This document shows, piece by piece, positions 8,360-17,291 of a DNA stretch of 39,213 nt. Position 1 is the first letter of the stretch. Each line of letters begins with the position of its first letter. The position numbers and the translations under genes are program-made. The notes under the pieces were generated by a model. The model saw only the letters and a program-made list of their open reading frames with translations, did not search any database and was not told where the DNA came from. This stretch comes from a virus: positions 1 to 39,213 of IMG/VR virus record IMGVR_UViG_3300009506_000097. The stretch is one strand, 5' to 3'.

Positions 8360-8923
8360 ATGACGCGGCGACACGGTATAGTTTCTGATACGTATGATAA
8401 GCTTTTGTTGGATTCTGGGGCTATTTATACAAATTTTGTCAGTATCGGAAGCCCCGGAACGCTTTTAGGCGCTACTCGCGGCGGTGCGGTATTTAAAAGA
8501 ATTCCCGAGTATAAAGAAACGCCTTATGAGGGGATACCCGGTCAAGTAATAGGGCAAAAACATTTAACGGGGGTTACTGTTTCTTTAGAAGTGAATATAA
8601 TTTCTTTTGATGAGGATAATTTAGCTTTAGCTATTCCTAATTCTACGGTTTCCGCGCCTTCCGGCGGGTATGTGCAAATAAGCGAAGGCGAATGGAACGC
8701 GGAAACCGTACATGTATTGAATAATATTGCAATATTAGCACAGTTAATCGGTTCAGCTTCGGCGGTAGCTATAGTGCTGGATAACCCTATATGCGAAAAA
8801 GAAATGGATTTAACTTTTAAGGATAAAAGCGAGTCTACAAGTAAATGGAGTTTTACAGCTTTTTATAATGAATCAGCGGGTTTTAGTACCCCGCCCTGGC
8901 GGATATACTGGCCCGTTTCATAA
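8360..8923 (+). CDS. Tail tube protein, paralogue A
   Basis: A 187-residue protein similar along its length to the next gene: both begin M-x-R-x-HGI and share DxGAxYT, PGTLLGAT and an ending P-W-x-IYWP. Position between tail terminator and tail chaperone, and the beta-rich sequence, suggest the tube-forming protein. Compared with paralogue B it differs most in the centre (FDEDNLALAIPNSTVSAPSG). Which copy forms most of the tube cannot be told from sequence. The ribosome binding site is weak (AGGA about 12 bases upstream), unlike that of copy B. Confidence 0.75.
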   Translation: MTRRHGIVSDTYDKLLLDSGAIYTNFVSIGSPGTLLGATRGGAVFKRIPEYKETPYEGIPGQVIGQKHLTGVTVSLEVNIISFDEDNLALAIPNSTVSAPSGGYVQISEGEWNAETVHVLNNIAILAQLIGSASAVAIVLDNPICEKEMDLTFKDKSESTSKWSFTAFYNESAGFSTPPWRIYWPVS

Positions 8924-8950
8924 TTAATAACATTAACCGGAGGTAATAAA

Positions 8951-9523
8951 ATGGCAAGGAAACACGGAATAACCGCTAACACTTATAAGCGGTTTATAAT
9001 TGATGCGGGGGCCGTCTATACTGGCTTTACGGATTTCTCTACTCCAGGTACGCTGTTAGGAGCAACAAAAGGCGGCTCTCAGCTTACCATAGAACAAGAG
9101 ATCAAAGATATGGAAGTAGACGGCGCACGCGGCCCAGTGATTGGAAGCCGCCGTATAACGATGGTTAAAGCTACGCTTACCGTTAATTTTATTGAGCATA
9201 CTTTAGCCAATTTGAAACGCGCTTTAGTGGGCTCTACGTCAGCCGTAGCGTTTGTTAACTGGGACGCGATCACGCGGGATCTCGTTATTGCTGACTCGGA
9301 TTTTCTTACTAATATTGCGATAATAGGAGAAGTATCCGGGGATTCCGACGGTATGGGTATTGTACTGGATAATACCATCGCTGACGGTAATTTTGAGCTT
9401 GCTTTTGCCGATAAAGAGGAAGGCGTAGTAACTATGACTTTTACCGCGCATTTTGATCCTACTGATCTTGGTTCCGGTACGGATACCGAGCCCTGGACAA
9501 TTTATTGGCCTACTGAAGCGTAG
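8951..9523 (+). CDS. Tail tube protein, paralogue B
   Basis: A 190-residue homologue of the preceding gene with a much better ribosome binding site (CGGAGGT, 8 bases before ATG), suggesting higher expression and therefore the role of main tube protein. Shared anchors are HGI near residue 5, DAGAVYTGF, PGTLLGATKGG and PWTIYWPTEA. The middle carries LANLKRALVGSTSAVAF, absent from copy A. Confidence 0.8.
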   Translation: MARKHGITANTYKRFIIDAGAVYTGFTDFSTPGTLLGATKGGSQLTIEQEIKDMEVDGARGPVIGSRRITMVKATLTVNFIEHTLANLKRALVGSTSAVAFVNWDAITRDLVIADSDFLTNIAIIGEVSGDSDGMGIVLDNTIADGNFELAFADKEEGVVTMTFTAHFDPTDLGSGTDTEPWTIYWPTEA

Positions 9524-9562
9524 TAGTAATTAGTAACAAATAAACAAAAAGGACAAGCTATT

Positions 9563-9970
9563 ATGGAAGAAATGCAAGTATCATCAGGGTATCCGCGTGT
9601 ACGCGAGTTAACGCGCTTGGATAGGAAAAGACTATCTGAATTAATAAAAGCTTTCGCCGAACGTTCCGGTAATATTAAAATTACTGAAATGTTACCGGGA
9701 CAAAAAGGCGAGGGAAAAGAAAAGGAAGCTGAAACAAACACCGATCAAGTATACGACCTTATTAAAAGCGTATTACAGGGCTTATTAGAGTGGGTAGAGG
9801 ATGAGGTTACAGTGTGGTTTATGGACCTTATCGGCTTTACTGATAGGGACGCATACGACCGGCTACCTTTTGACATAGAGGTTTATATCATTGAACAGCT
9901 CGTAGGACAAAAAGGCTTTAATAATTTTTTTTCGCAAGCCTCGGCGCTATACAAAAAGATCCGAGGCTAA
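9563..9970 (+). CDS. Tail assembly chaperone, short form (gpG-like)
   Basis: A 135-residue protein between tail tube and tape measure, the invariant position of tail assembly chaperones. It is helical and acidic (QVYDLIKSVLQGLLEWVEDE) with a charged linker GQKGEGKEKEAE. The ribosome binding site is AAAAGGAC. Near the end the mRNA carries eight U residues (9925-9932), and the -1 frame stays open through 10317, so this is the product made when no frameshift occurs. Confidence 0.8.
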   Translation: MEEMQVSSGYPRVRELTRLDRKRLSELIKAFAERSGNIKITEMLPGQKGEGKEKEAETNTDQVYDLIKSVLQGLLEWVEDEVTVWFMDLIGFTDRDAYDRLPFDIEVYIIEQLVGQKGFNNFFSQASALYKKIRG

Positions 9971-10317
9971 ACAGAACTACAAAGGAGATCGAAGACGCCG
10001 TACGCTTTCATGATAAACTTACCGAAATACAGCTTGATCAGAAATTATATACTGAAATTTATTTTAGAGGAAAGTATATATTTGATGAAAGGGCGCGTAT
10101 CGGTAAAGAGCGGCTTGTTGCGGCGTCCTTTTCTGCATGGCAGGGCTTAGCGGCGCATGCTAAGAAGCTTCCTACTTGGCAGAAATATATACGTGAGCTG
10201 GGGCTATCCGACGAGCCTAAACTCACGAAAGCGGATTTAAAACGAGAAGCAGATCAGGCAATGGAAAACGCACAGAGGATAATAGAAAAAGCAAGGCGAA
10301 AAAATGGCGGTCGGTAA
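9563..10317 (+). CDS. Tail assembly chaperone, frameshifted long form (gpGT-like)
   Basis: Translation in frame 0 to the slippery T-TTT-TTT at 9925-9931, then a -1 slip, gives about 251 residues: 123 from frame 0 and 128 from the -1 frame. The -1 frame has no stop from the slip site to TAA at 10315-10317. It encodes a plausible helical chaperone domain containing FSAWQGLAAHAKKLPTWQKY and GLSDEPKLTKADL. It has no ATG near its beginning and would otherwise leave 330 bases uncoded. The long form would bind tape measure protein and tube subunits. It overlaps the tape measure gene by 14 bases. Confidence 0.78.
9925..9931 (+). other. Slippery heptamer for -1 ribosomal frameshift
   Basis: T-TTT-TTT in the frame of the short chaperone (codons AAT TTT TTT TCG), inside an eight-T run (9925-9932). 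It is the classic X-XXY-YYZ form with all T, about 40 bases before the frame-0 stop, with the -1 frame open on the far side. A sequencing indel in the homopolymer is the alternative, but the two-frame design is conserved in tail chaperones. Confidence 0.72.
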
Positions 10318-13072
10318 AGAGCTTTTTAAATTATATGGCCTTATTGGCATGCAGGGCGTTGAAGTTGTTGAAAAAGATTTAAAGAAAATTGATAAGCAGG
10401 CCCGCCGCACGCAAAAAGAGATCGATCGGCTGGGCCGTAAGGTATCTGATGTAGGTAAGGTATTTACTAAGGCTTTTACAATACCGTTAGCTATCGCCGG
10501 GGGTGCTTTAATTAAGTTTGGCGCTGACTTCGATCGCGCAATGACTAGATCTACCGCTATAATGGGTAATCTATCTGAAGATATGAAAAAGCAAATGCGT
10601 ACAGCGGCTATAGACGTGTCTAAAGTTACAAAGGCTAGCGCAAAAGAAGCCGCTGAAGCTTATTTTTTCTTAGCTTCTGCGGGTTTAAACGCTGCCCAGT
10701 CGATCGGCGCTTTGCCTTTGGTGGCAAGGTTTGCGCAAGCTGGCGCATTTGATTTAGCGCGGGCTACGGATTTATTGACTGACGCTCAGAGTGCTTTAGG
10801 ATTATCATCTAAGGATACGGAAACATCTTTAAAAAATATGAATAGAGTTAGCGACGTGCTGGTTAAAGCGAATACATTGGCTAACGCTACTGTCGAGCAG
10901 TTTTCAGAGTCACTTACAAATAAAGCCGGGGCTGCATTACGGATTTTAGGTAAAGATATTGAGGAAGGCGCGGCGGTTTTGGCTGTCTTTGCTGATCAGG
11001 GCTTGAAAGGCGCTGGCGCTGGGGAAGCTTTAAATATAGCATTACGTGATTTACAAAAGTCAAGTATACAAAATAGGGCGGCTTTTAATGCGGCTAAAAT
11101 ATCTGTGTTTGATACTTCCGGTGAAATGCGGAATATGGCGGATATCGTAGGCGAGTTAGAGAGGCATTTAAGCGGTATGTCTGATGAGCAAAAACGAGCC
11201 GCGCTTATGACTTTAGGCTTTCAGGAAAAAAGCATTAATGCAACTATGGCGCTGATTGGTACGTCTAAAGCTATAAGAGATTATGAAAAGAATTTAAGAG
11301 AAGCGGCGGGCACTACTACTGAGGTAGCGGAAAAGCAATTAAAAAATTTCTGGGATCGTTTAGGTCTTATAAAAGATCGTATTATCGCTGTAGGTTTAAC
11401 GCTATGGGATAGTTTTGGATCTGTATTGAATACATCAATAATACCACTATTAGAGAGAATGACAGGTTTACTTGAACGCGCCGCCGATTGGTGGAAAGAT
11501 TTAGACGCGGCTGGCAGGCGTACAGTGGGTGGCTTTGTGTTAATAGCTGCGGCTATCGGTCCTGTAGTTTTTCTAATAGGTAAATTAATAGCACTTAGTA
11601 AAATATTCATACCGCTTTTGGTTGCCTTAAGAACGGGTACACTTAGCTGGTCTGGCGCTATGGGTGCTTTGAGTAAATCGGTTTTGGGTATAACTATTGT
11701 TATTGCCGCACTCGTGGCGCTGGGCTGGTATTGGTATAGCCAATGGGATACGTTAAGCGTACAGCTAAAAGCTTTGTGGGCTAAGATTAAATTATTTTTT
11801 ATCAAGGGTATGAATGGTATTGTACAGAGTCTTACTGACGGCATGTTATCTTTAATGGATCTGGTATTAAAGGTATCTAGCGTAGTGCCGGGGCTGACCG
11901 AAAAAATAACTGCTGCTAAGATCGGAATTCTTAAATTTAAGGCGGCGTTATTGCGTATGGAAGGTGATCAAAGGACGTATACTAATAATTTAAATTCGCA
12001 GGCTGAAGCTAATGAAAGCTTAACTACCACATTGAAAAAAGCCATAGCGGCGGGTAAGGAAGCTATAGGCATAAAAAATAAGAGTACTGCGGCTACTAAA
12101 AAGCAGATTGAAGCCTATAAGGAAGAAATGGACGCGCATGTACGGCTATGGGAAATAGCTAAAGAGATTGGTAAAAAGCGCGTAGCTTTTGACGAAAAAA
12201 TACAGAAACAGTTAGATGAAATGACGCTTTCTAAACAGGCTAAGTTACAACTTGAACGCGAGCAAGCTTTAATAGAAGCTGAAAAATTAGGCGCGGATAA
12301 ATTTAACGTACTCAGGTTATACGCGCTAAAAGAGCAACAGTTAAGAGAGGAAACACGAAAGGCGGAAGCCCAAAAAGATAAAGATGATTTGATACGCCGT
12401 TTACATACGGCTACAAGTCTGGGTAATAAACTTGATAACGTACTTGGCCGCTTTTCCGATAATAAAATAAAACGCTTGGATAATGAGGCACAGAAGCAGA
12501 TCGCGGCTATAAATAATTCACAAATGACGGAAGAAAAGAAGCAGCTTGCAATCCAGAAAATTGAAAGTGAAACCGAAGCCAGAAGGCAAAAACTAGAACG
12601 GCAACGTGCGATCCGTGAGAAAATGGCGGCGCTTTTTAACATAGCTATTAATACTGCGGTAGCGGTAGTAAAAGCCTTACCGAATATCCCGTTATCCGTA
12701 ACAGTGGGCGCTTTGGGTGCTGCTGAAGGCGTAGCGGTAGCTACCTCGCCGATACCTTTTCAAGAGGGTGGGTTAATTAAGGGTAGCGATCAGGGTATTA
12801 ACGCTACGATAGGTGAAAAAAACCAGGATGAGTTAATTTTTCCGCTTGAAAAAGGAATAGGGCTTTTTATAGACGGCTTAATGGACCGCCTAAGCGAAAT
12901 AGAATTTCCGAGCTTTGGCGTGCCCGCGCTGGCTGGGGCCGGTGCTTCCGGGCCTGCATCTGAGGTACATTTACATATAGGTACTTTTATAGGCGATGAG
13001 CGCGGTTTAAAAGAGTTGGAAAGGCGGCTTGATACTATCCGTATTTCTGAGAATCAGCGGAAGGGCTTTTAA
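10304..13072 (+). CDS. Tape measure protein (TP901 family)
   Basis: A 922-residue protein, the longest in the window, that sets tail length and is ejected with the DNA. The N-terminal coiled coil (KDLKKIDKQARRTQKEIDRL) precedes the TP901 core (about 65-350: GADFDRAMTRSTAIMGN, SAKEAAEAYFFLASAGL). Hydrophobic segments lie at about 405-430 and 450-475 (VLGITIVIAALVALGWYWY). A long Lys/Glu/Gln coiled coil spans about 580-780, and the C-terminal part includes FQEGGLIKGSDQGINATIGE. It overlaps the long chaperone by 14 bases and the next gene by 1. Confidence 0.94.
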   Translation: MAVGKELFKLYGLIGMQGVEVVEKDLKKIDKQARRTQKEIDRLGRKVSDVGKVFTKAFTIPLAIAGGALIKFGADFDRAMTRSTAIMGNLSEDMKKQMRTAAIDVSKVTKASAKEAAEAYFFLASAGLNAAQSIGALPLVARFAQAGAFDLARATDLLTDAQSALGLSSKDTETSLKNMNRVSDVLVKANTLANATVEQFSESLTNKAGAALRILGKDIEEGAAVLAVFADQGLKGAGAGEALNIALRDLQKSSIQNRAAFNAAKISVFDTSGEMRNMADIVGELERHLSGMSDEQKRAALMTLGFQEKSINATMALIGTSKAIRDYEKNLREAAGTTTEVAEKQLKNFWDRLGLIKDRIIAVGLTLWDSFGSVLNTSIIPLLERMTGLLERAADWWKDLDAAGRRTVGGFVLIAAAIGPVVFLIGKLIALSKIFIPLLVALRTGTLSWSGAMGALSKSVLGITIVIAALVALGWYWYSQWDTLSVQLKALWAKIKLFFIKGMNGIVQSLTDGMLSLMDLVLKVSSVVPGLTEKITAAKIGILKFKAALLRMEGDQRTYTNNLNSQAEANESLTTTLKKAIAAGKEAIGIKNKSTAATKKQIEAYKEEMDAHVRLWEIAKEIGKKRVAFDEKIQKQLDEMTLSKQAKLQLEREQALIEAEKLGADKFNVLRLYALKEQQLREETRKAEAQKDKDDLIRRLHTATSLGNKLDNVLGRFSDNKIKRLDNEAQKQIAAINNSQMTEEKKQLAIQKIESETEARRQKLERQRAIREKMAALFNIAINTAVAVVKALPNIPLSVTVGALGAAEGVAVATSPIPFQEGGLIKGSDQGINATIGEKNQDELIFPLEKGIGLFIDGLMDRLSEIEFPSFGVPALAGAGASGPASEVHLHIGTFIGDERGLKELERRLDTIRISENQRKGF

Positions 13073-13455
13073 TGGCTATTGAGTGGGATATATATTTAGG
13101 TACTACCGGCGCTACGGGTAAGCTTTCGCCGTTCGGGCGTAGGGTTACCATAAATAAGAAAGAAACTATCAGAGAACAGCGGGCGGCGGATGGTACTTTG
13201 AAACAGGATTGCCTTTATGTTAAGCGTGAATTCGTTCTCGATTATTCGTTTATAACTGAGGAAGCTATAGAAACGCTTGATTACTGGTATGAATATTTTA
13301 AAACTAATAAAGCACCGTTACCGCTATATATGTATACCGGCCCGGCGGCGTATGATGAATATTCCGTTATTCCAAAGCCGGTAGATCGTACGCGGGTAGT
13401 TAAGAGTGCGGATAACTTATATAGCGGTATTAAATTTGTAATGGTTGAAGTATAG
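13072..13455 (+). CDS. Distal tail-like small protein
   Basis: A 127-residue protein that starts within the stop codon of the tape measure gene (TAATG). It is beta-rich with Tyr-rich stretches (LDYWYEYFKTN, PLYMYTGPAAYDEY). Position right after the tape measure suggests the tail tip or distal tail ring. No family is recognised with confidence. Confidence 0.62.
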   Translation: MAIEWDIYLGTTGATGKLSPFGRRVTINKKETIREQRAADGTLKQDCLYVKREFVLDYSFITEEAIETLDYWYEYFKTNKAPLPLYMYTGPAAYDEYSVIPKPVDRTRVVKSADNLYSGIKFVMVEV

Positions 13456-13465
13456 CGGGGGTATT

Positions 13466-14686
13466 ATGGCATTTATTCAAACGCAACCTATCATATTAGC
13501 CGATAATACGGCAAACGCTTTTGTAATCCGCGAGGAGCCGGGCGGTGTGAACTACGTTGAAATTGATACGCTTAATGGGTCTGAAGTTATACGACTGAAA
13601 AAGAATATCGCTATAGCCGATGACGGCTATATAGGTAACGTTACGTATCCACAGTTAATACAGCTAACCTCATCTAGTAGCGTTACTGTTGCGGGTAATG
13701 TAGACTGTGAGCGGATCATAGCTACTACAGCCGGTATTTCAAGAATGAAAAGAATATCATCGTCTATAAATGTAGGTGTAAATACCTTAAGTATTCTCGC
13801 TGAATCTACGGGTAATATGCTTTCAGGATTCGGGCCGGGTTTAACGTTTTCTATAAGAGATACGGAGGGCATTGACAGGCAGATTTGTAGAATACTTGGA
13901 CAAAGAGGGTCTACTGATTTATTAGGTAAAATAACTTTTTGGACCGGGGACTCTGGTAATTATCTTAAAATGACGCTTGACGAAGACGGGCAATTAACAT
14001 TACATGGCGGCGGTGATCTAAATATAGATTCTGATACATACGGCTTAGTACTTGGAGACGGTCAGGACGCCAGGTTATGGTATGACGGTACTGCTGTACG
14101 CTTAACGGCTGATCTTGTCGCTGCTTCTGATTTTATAGTGGATTGCGGAACGGCAAAAACTCTTGAACTCGCAGAACCGGTATACGAGGATCTAAACTTT
14201 TCTATTGGTCAATTGCGGTCAGGCGTTACGCGGCCCGGTTTTGTTGATAAAAGGGGTACCGGCATATATCAGGATTCTTTTGCCGTAGGCGAAGAAGTTA
14301 GCGGCTCGGTAGAAATACCGCACGGTACTAAACTATCTTCTGTTATGGTTCCACATATACGTTGGACTGCTGACGGCGGCGATACTACGGGTAATTTTCA
14401 ATTTCAAATTACGTATAAGATTACGTCTTATGATGGTACCGCGTGGTCAACGTCTACAACAGTTATTAATACTGGAGATATAGCTGTTAGCGCGGCTTGG
14501 GAAACTGGCCGCGCCGATTTTATTTCAAATATAAATAATTTATCTGTAATCGAGGCTCAGTTAGAATTAACTATTGAGCGGATCGCCGCCGGGTCTGATG
14601 AATGGGCCGGTGAGATATTTGTATCTACGTGGGGCTTACATCACTTAAGGGATACAATGGGAAGTAGGACTATATCAACTAAATAA
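13466..14686 (+). CDS. Tail tip or fibre protein
   Basis: A 406-residue protein in the tail tip region. ATG at 13466 is chosen because GCGGGGGT lies 6-13 bases upstream; an in-frame ATG at 13445 would overlap the previous gene without a ribosome site. Repeating beta-strand segments (YGLVLGDGQDARLWYDGTAV, VTVAGNVDCERI) are like those of phage tail fibres that expose short hydrophobic strands separated by Gly and Asp. The last third (SVEIPHGTKLSSVMVPHIRW) resembles beta-sandwich tip domains. The function is inferred from composition and position. Confidence 0.65.
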   Translation: MAFIQTQPIILADNTANAFVIREEPGGVNYVEIDTLNGSEVIRLKKNIAIADDGYIGNVTYPQLIQLTSSSSVTVAGNVDCERIIATTAGISRMKRISSSINVGVNTLSILAESTGNMLSGFGPGLTFSIRDTEGIDRQICRILGQRGSTDLLGKITFWTGDSGNYLKMTLDEDGQLTLHGGGDLNIDSDTYGLVLGDGQDARLWYDGTAVRLTADLVAASDFIVDCGTAKTLELAEPVYEDLNFSIGQLRSGVTRPGFVDKRGTGIYQDSFAVGEEVSGSVEIPHGTKLSSVMVPHIRWTADGGDTTGNFQFQITYKITSYDGTAWSTSTTVINTGDIAVSAAWETGRADFISNINNLSVIEAQLELTIERIAAGSDEWAGEIFVSTWGLHHLRDTMGSRTISTK

Positions 14687-14699
14687 CTAAGGGGTTATC

Positions 14700-14978
14700 A
14701 TGGCAGACAAAGTATTAAATATTAACCCGGCTAACATGCCGGTAGATCACCGCGCTATTTTACAGGAATGGCTTTTTGAAACTAGCCCGGTGCCTTTAAC
14801 AAAAGTAGTAGGCGAGGAAACAGTACCCATAGAGTCACCCTCTGAAGTTACGGCGGCGCATGTTGAAGGCTATTTAGAGCGGCATATTAAAACCGAGGTT
14901 AGGACTTATCGCAGACAAAAAAATATTAAGGACTATGAAAGCAGCTATGCCGATATAGAGCTTGAAAGTAATCCGTAA
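14700..14978 (+). CDS. Hypothetical small tail-region protein
   Basis: A 92-residue protein with a good ribosome binding site (AAGGGG, 7 bases before ATG). It is hydrophilic, probably helical toward the C-terminus (AAHVEGYLERHIKTEVRTYRRQKN), and acidic at the end. No domain recognised. It lies between two tail proteins on the same strand, so it is probably virion-related or an assembly factor. Confidence 0.6.
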   Translation: MADKVLNINPANMPVDHRAILQEWLFETSPVPLTKVVGEETVPIESPSEVTAAHVEGYLERHIKTEVRTYRRQKNIKDYESSYADIELESNP

Positions 14979-15016
14979 AATTAACCTATAACAATTAAAC
15001 AAAAAGGACAAAAAAA

Positions 15017-15481
15017 ATGAATACGTATAAAAGAAAACTGCATTTAGGCGAAGTTGTTGAACTCGCCGGGTTATTGAAAGACAATCTTAATGTATCCGGT
15101 ACTGATCGGGTTATCATTTCTAAAATGAAAAATAAGCTTGCTGAAAAGTTTGCTAAGGAGCAAGCCGGATTTAACGAGCGGTTACAAGAGGTTACGGAAA
15201 ATATAAAACCCGGTCAAACTATCGCCGTAGAATTTAATGAGGCTGAAAGAAAGAAAAAAGAGCTGGAATTTACCGGGGCTGAATTGTCCGCGCTGGGCCG
15301 GGTCTTTGTAAGCATTATTAATGATAAAGAAAAAGGTACACAGGAAACGGTAGCTGCAATTATGCGGCTATCTTCAAACGCCTGCTTTATGTTTGAGCAG
15401 TATATCAGCGATAATTTTAATGAGGAAGAAACGGAATTAATCCCACAAAAGGAAGATCATAATTTAATTCCGGAGGCATAA
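15017..15481 (+). CDS. Hypothetical protein, helical, tail module
   Basis: A 154-residue protein preceded by AAAAAGGAC, the same ribosome site type as the tail chaperone gene. It is rich in K, E and L with amphipathic helices (RVIISKMKNKLAEKFAKEQ, EAERKKKELEFTGAELSAL). The tail is acidic (FNEEETELIPQKEDHN). It may be a chaperone for the long repeat fibre encoded next, but that is only positional inference. Confidence 0.6.
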   Translation: MNTYKRKLHLGEVVELAGLLKDNLNVSGTDRVIISKMKNKLAEKFAKEQAGFNERLQEVTENIKPGQTIAVEFNEAERKKKELEFTGAELSALGRVFVSIINDKEKGTQETVAAIMRLSSNACFMFEQYISDNFNEEETELIPQKEDHNLIPEA

Positions 15482-15497
15482 ACAAAAGGAATAAGCT

Positions 15498-17291
15498 ATG
15501 CGTACAGGCGGTATAAATAAGAGAGGTTCAAACCTCGTAACCCATTTTTCAGCGGCTAATTCTGCGGGTACCGGTTTGACCGGTTTGACCGTGAAGTTTT
15601 CAATTTATGATTACGCAAGCGGTTTTTACTGGGATAATGCGTCAGGTGATTTTGATTCTGGTACTGAAGTACTTAATACCGGTTCGGAAATAGGCTATGG
15701 GTTATATGAGTATGCTTTAACCGGCGGCTACGCACTTGGAGGTAACGAATTTCGCATACACGTTGAAGCTACGCAAACAGTTACCGGCGATATTTATGAT
15801 ACTGCGGAAGTATATCAAACGCTGGGAGACGCAAATTTAGTATCTATAGACGGCGCGGCTACTTCCGGGTATAATGCTGTATTGAAATTAAAGCAATTAG
15901 ATATTCAAAATAATACCGGATCTGCGATTATAGCTAAATCTACCGGCGGTAATGGTCAGGGTATTGATATAGCCGGTAACGGTGCTGGTAATGGCATTAA
16001 TGTTGCTGCTGGGGCAACAGGTAACGGCTTAAATTTGCGAGGTGGGGTTACTTCTGGTAATGGCTTTGATAGCCGGGCGCTCGGTAGTAACGGTAATGGT
16101 ATTCAGGCTGTAGGAAAGACAAACGGCGAAGGGGCGTATTTCTTAGGCGGTGAAACCGGCGGCACCGGGTTAATTTGTGCCGCTCAAGCGGGTAACGGGC
16201 GGGGTGCGTATTTTACCGGGGCCGGGGGCGGGGCTGGTTTAATATGTATTGGCGGTCCTTCTAATGGTAATGGCGCGTCTTTTTGCGCTGATGCCTATGC
16301 TGACGTTGCGAGTTCAGCGGGTATATATTGTCAAGCGCGGGAAAACGGGAGTGGTTTGTATCTTATTGGTTATGGTTCCGGGGCCGGGCTCTCGGCTAAC
16401 GGTGGAGCTACCGGGCCGGGGGCTGATTTCCAGGGCGGCGGCACTTCCGGTAACGGTATAAACGTTGAGGCTAATAGTGGAGATAGCGACGGTATGTCTA
16501 TAACTGGACAGGGCGCGGGCTACGGGCTTAATATTGTTGCTGGGTCTACTGGTGAAGGGCTTTATGTTTCTGCTGCGGGTGGAAACGGCGCGGTTTTTTC
16601 TGGCGGTAACGGTCACGGAATAACGGCTTATTCTGTAGGCGGAAATGGAGACGGCCTTAATGTTACTGGTAATGGTTCAGGAGTAGGGCTTTCCGCCAGT
16701 GGCGGATCTTCCGGGGCCGGGGCTGAATTTGAAGGCGGTAGCGGTGATACTGACGGTGTTATTATCACAGGTAAAGGCGCGGGCTACGGGCTTAACGTGG
16801 TCGCTGGGCCTACTGGCCAGGGTATTTACGTTTCGGCTGTTGGCGGTACTGCGGTGTATTTAACCAGCGGAAACGGTAGCGGTATTTACGCCATATCCAG
16901 CGGCGGAAATGGCGACGGCATAACGGCTGCCGGTAATGGTTCCGGGGCCGGGCTCTCGGCTAATGGTGGAGCTACCGGTAAAGATATAGACGCTGATGAG
17001 ATACCGCATTCTATAAAAAAGAATACTGCTATTGCTAAATTTAAATTTGTTATGATAGATGCTACTACCGGGAATCCCGCGTCTGGTTTTACGGTTACTG
17101 CGGCTAAAAAACTAGATGCTGATGCTACCTGGACAGCTATGACCGGTTCAGGTACGATAGTAGATAATGGCAGCGGCGTTTATTCTATTGACGTTTCTGC
17201 TGCGGATACTAACGGTAATACCGGCGTATGGAGATTTACCGCGCCGGGTGCCGAGGTTACTTTAATAACCTTCGTAACTGAATTAACTTAA
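15498..17291 (+). CDS. Gly-rich repeat tail fibre or adhesin
   Basis: A 597-residue protein in three parts. Residues 1-130 are a beta-sandwich-like attachment domain (LTVKFSIYDYASGFYW). Residues about 145-495 consist of some 30 short repeats of about 11-13 residues with the pattern G-N/S-G-hydrophobic-x-hydrophobic-x-x-x-G, as in NGNGIQAV, GAGYGLNIVAG and GSGAGLSANGG. The final 100 residues form another beta domain (FKFVMIDATTGNPASGF). Such periodic Gly-rich arrays in phage fibres form solenoid or polyglycine-helix tips that bind receptors. Longer DNA repeats inside the gene show recent internal duplication. Confidence 0.8.
   Translation: MRTGGINKRGSNLVTHFSAANSAGTGLTGLTVKFSIYDYASGFYWDNASGDFDSGTEVLNTGSEIGYGLYEYALTGGYALGGNEFRIHVEATQTVTGDIYDTAEVYQTLGDANLVSIDGAATSGYNAVLKLKQLDIQNNTGSAIIAKSTGGNGQGIDIAGNGAGNGINVAAGATGNGLNLRGGVTSGNGFDSRALGSNGNGIQAVGKTNGEGAYFLGGETGGTGLICAAQAGNGRGAYFTGAGGGAGLICIGGPSNGNGASFCADAYADVASSAGIYCQARENGSGLYLIGYGSGAGLSANGGATGPGADFQGGGTSGNGINVEANSGDSDGMSITGQGAGYGLNIVAGSTGEGLYVSAAGGNGAVFSGGNGHGITAYSVGGNGDGLNVTGNGSGVGLSASGGSSGAGAEFEGGSGDTDGVIITGKGAGYGLNVVAGPTGQGIYVSAVGGTAVYLTSGNGSGIYAISSGGNGDGITAAGNGSGAGLSANGGATGKDIDADEIPHSIKKNTAIAKFKFVMIDATTGNPASGFTVTAAKKLDADATWTAMTGSGTIVDNGSGVYSIDVSAADTNGNTGVWRFTAPGAEVTLITFVTELT
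16372..16414 (+). repeat. Internal 43-bp repeat of the fibre gene, copy 1
   Basis: This segment matches 16936-16978 at all but one base (C/T in the Ala-Asn codons). The copies are 564 bases apart, exactly 188 codons, so unequal exchange between them would keep the frame and change fibre length. Confidence 0.85.
16936..16978 (+). repeat. Internal 43-bp repeat of the fibre gene, copy 2
   Basis: Second copy of the 43-base segment at 16372-16414, encoding GSGAGLSANGGATG in both places. Shorter near-repeats are nearby: the GGCGCGGGCTACGGGCTTAA word occurs around 16511 and around 16776. Confidence 0.85.

Noticed and set aside
15498-17291. Diversity-generating retroelement target
   Set aside because: The fibre is repetitive, but no reverse transcriptase or template/variable repeat pair with A-directed changes is seen in the window.
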